Of a stretch of DNA of 14,075 nucleotides, positions 12,634 to 14,075 are shown piece by piece (position 1 is the stretch's first letter; every line of letters starts with the position of its first letter). The DNA lies in assembly GCA_964591565.1 (NCBI GenBank), contig CAZQEC010000027.1:1-14075 (forward strand), written 5' to 3'. The DNA is from CAZQEC01 sp964591565 (GTDB lineage: Bacteria; Patescibacteriota; UBA1384; CAJBMM01). The notes under the pieces were generated by a model. That model saw only the letters and a program-made list of their open reading frames with translations, did not search any database and had not been told where the DNA came from. The translations under genes were made by a program, and so were the position numbers.

Positions 12634-12870
12634 GTGAAAATATTCGTTAAAGTTAGGGCGGGAGCGAGGGAAAATAAAGTTGATCAAACCGACGCGACGC
12701 ATTATGTGGTGTCGGTTACGGCGCCGCCAGTGAGGGGCAAGGCGAACGTTATGTTGATTGCTCTTTTGGCCGAGCACCTAAAATTGCCAAAATCATCCCT
12801 TGCCATCAAACGCGGTGCTAACACTAAACAAAAAACGATTGATATTTTGACAAACCAAATTTTGTTGTAG
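12634..12870 (+). CDS. DUF167/YggU (UPF0235) family protein
   Basis: A 78-residue protein matching the UPF0235 pattern throughout: IFVKVRAGARENKV at the start, VSVTAPPVRGKANVMLI with the invariant PPxxGKAN core at about residues 31-38, and LPKSSLAIKRGANTKQKTIDI at the end. The family is widespread but its biochemical role is not established. The start is GTG at 12634; there is no clear ribosome site. The 80 bases between the tRNA fragment and this gene hold a small hairpin (TACGGTTC 12593-12600 with GAACTGTA 12603-12610) whose CTACGGTTC is the complement of part of element E. Confidence 0.85.
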   Translation: MKIFVKVRAGARENKVDQTDATHYVVSVTAPPVRGKANVMLIALLAEHLKLPKSSLAIKRGANTKQKTIDILTNQILL

Positions 12871-12876
12871 CATAAA
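12847..12876 (+). promoter_or_regulatory. Promoter within the end of the DUF167 gene
   Basis: A perfect TTGACA (12847-12852) lies in the last codons of the DUF167 gene, and CATAAA (12871-12876, 4 of 6 matches) follows after 18 bases. The ATG of the next gene is at 12880, so the transcript would be leaderless or nearly so, like the 9064 gene. Confidence 0.4.
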
Positions 12877-12879
12877 TAT

Positions 12880-13704
12880 ATGCGGAAGATTTGGTGGGTT
12901 GTAATCTTGATAGTTGTGGTTGCCGGACTGTTACTGGTTGGCGGGGAAGTAGTCAAGCGCCAAGGTCATACGGGTCGTCAAACAGACAGTAGCGATAGTA
13001 GTGAAAGCCCAACTATTACCGCTAATTTTGTTGATCTTGATAAAATCGCTGCCATTACGAAGTTTCGCAGTTGCCAAGGCCATATCGTTGTCCCCCAAGA
13101 TGGCACAGAAACCCGTAGCAATATGAAGCATTATTTCTATCTCAAAAAAGCCTATACCACGACGCCGAAGCAAGTGGAGCTTTACGCTCCGTTTGATGGG
13201 TTTGTCAGCGACATATTCGCGGGTGATAAAGATTTTAGCGACCGCAATCCGAACTCACGCGATGTCAGCATAAGTAAGAAAAAAGGGTTTACTAGCCGCG
13301 GTAGTTGGAATATGACCATTCTGCATATCGAACCGCGCGATGGTTTGGAAGAGGGGAACGCTGTTAAGGCGGGAGAATTATTGGGTTATGTCGCCCTAGA
13401 AAAAATCCCGCCGTATTATGCTTTTGATGTCGTTTATGCCAAGACGGGAATAATACCAAAGAAAGTTGACAACTGGACTAGCCCTTACGCTGCGCTTGAT
13501 TCGGTTTTCAACCATATGACTGACAGCGCTATCGCCGCGTACAGTGTCTTTGGTGCCGATTCGGCTGAAGATTTTGTCATTGCGAAAGCCACGCGCGACG
13601 CCGCGCCGTGTCAGTACGGCGAAGACGGCCGCCAGTTTAGCCGCGAACGAAACTTAGATTGGGACAACGACTGGCTGGGCAATCTAAACGACGCGGTGAA
13701 TTAA
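12880..13704 (+). CDS. Membrane-anchored extracytoplasmic protein with a LytM/biotinyl-like fold
   Basis: A 274-residue protein with an N-terminal membrane anchor (residues 5-22, WWVVILIVVVAGLLLVGG) and a Ser/Asp-rich linker (about 30-48), hence an outward-facing domain. The section VELYAPFDGFVSDI ... MTILHIEPRDGLEEGNAVKAGELLGYV (about 99-171) resembles the barrel-sandwich hybrid found in M23/LytM and biotinyl-type domains. The zinc-binding HxxxD and HxH motifs of M23 peptidases are absent, so peptidase activity is doubtful. Cys65 and Cys244 might pair. Another anchored protein of similar N-terminal design follows 25 bases downstream, suggesting a co-expressed secreted pair. The specific function is unknown. 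Confidence 0.7.
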   Translation: MRKIWWVVILIVVVAGLLLVGGEVVKRQGHTGRQTDSSDSSESPTITANFVDLDKIAAITKFRSCQGHIVVPQDGTETRSNMKHYFYLKKAYTTTPKQVELYAPFDGFVSDIFAGDKDFSDRNPNSRDVSISKKKGFTSRGSWNMTILHIEPRDGLEEGNAVKAGELLGYVALEKIPPYYAFDVVYAKTGIIPKKVDNWTSPYAALDSVFNHMTDSAIAAYSVFGADSAEDFVIAKATRDAAPCQYGEDGRQFSRERNLDWDNDWLGNLNDAVN

Positions 13705-13729
13705 TATGGCTGTCTTCGAGATTAATTAG

Positions 13730-14075
13730 ATGCGCAAAAAAGTTCTTATAATAGTTTTAGCCATAGTTGTTATTATCGCGGTTGGATTGGTGGTGTGGCA
13801 ATTCGGCGCCAAAAACGACGCTCAAAATACAGTCGGTCAAACCAATTTACCGCCCAGTACCGCAGTTGCTGTCAAGGCAAGATTGAATAATTTAGCTTTT
13901 GACAAAGCGGCCTCGACGACTGATCCCTTCGGCGACAAGAACGGGCCGTACTTTCACAAAGTTTACGGCGTGACTGGCTCGGATAGTTTAATATTTAACG
14001 GCCCAAAAAACTTAATCCTTGATCATGCTTCGGTGCCGGACGCGATAAGGCAACAAAATGGCGACATTTATGTTT
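13730..14075 (+). CDS. Secreted or membrane-anchored protein, 3' truncated by window end
   Basis: An open frame from ATG 13730 that runs off the window (115 codons visible). It starts with MRKKVLIIVLAIVVIIAVGLVV, a membrane anchor or signal similar to that of the gene before it, then a Thr/Asn/Pro-rich linker. The visible outer domain contains KNGPYFHKVYGVTG and LILDHASVPDAIRQQNGDIYV. The HASVPDAI..NGDIYV pattern resembles the first blade of five-bladed propeller proteins of the glycosidase/sialidase-like type; this is a weak inference from one motif. It lies 25 bases after the stop of the preceding gene with only a weak ribosome site. Confidence 0.6.
   Translation, partial: MRKKVLIIVLAIVVIIAVGLVVWQFGAKNDAQNTVGQTNLPPSTAVAVKARLNNLAFDKAASTTDPFGDKNGPYFHKVYGVTGSDSLIFNGPKNLILDHASVPDAIRQQNGDIYV

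Overview
The window looks like chromosomal DNA of a small-genome candidate-phylum bacterium (Patescibacteria/CPR, possibly Saccharibacteria-like). I infer this from the tightly packed housekeeping genes, the penicillin-binding protein with an Ig/fibronectin-like tail, the phosphatase-like/propeller membrane protein, the very short or absent mRNA leaders, and the style of the secreted proteins. No marker gene settles the taxonomy. Stop codons, including TGA, are used in the standard bacterial way.

Layout. Positions 98-1390 hold radA, split by one in-frame TAA at 317-319 into a zinc-ribbon piece and an ATPase/Lon-like piece. It overlaps a membrane PIN-TRAM protein (1387-2316) by 4 bases, matching the radA-yacL neighbourhood of other bacteria. 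Converging on it from the minus strand are msrA (2318-2860) and a large class A penicillin-binding protein (2847-5726), overlapping each other. From a divergent promoter region at 5727-5838, tyrS (5839-7056) and argS (7043-8773) run on the plus strand as a 14-base overlapping aminoacyl-tRNA synthetase pair.

Region 8774-9712 is accessory in character. A small multi-spanning membrane protein (9064-9576) with a different arginine codon preference and its own near-leaderless promoter sits between two copies of a repeat pair. A TTG-started 701-codon protein (9713-11818, minus) follows; it has an N-terminal PP2C-like domain, one membrane segment, a coiled coil and a C-terminal repeat domain.

The most unusual part is 11900-12560. 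A long imperfect inverted repeat (11912-12050), possibly a structured RNA, is followed by a 5' fragment of a proline tRNA, a tiny GIY-YIG nuclease gene (12143-12376), an intact tRNA-Pro(GGG) (12388-12463), and the 3' portion of a second proline-type tRNA. Both tRNA fragments carry the same 32-base hairpin sequence. In both, removing exactly those 32 bases restores normal tRNA sequence across the joint: the D-loop in one, the anticodon loop in the other. This looks like a tRNA-targeting nuclease locus combined with a miniature palindromic insertion element.

The right end holds a DUF167/YggU-family gene (12634-12870) and two tandem secreted or membrane-anchored proteins (12880-13704, and 13730 to the window edge).
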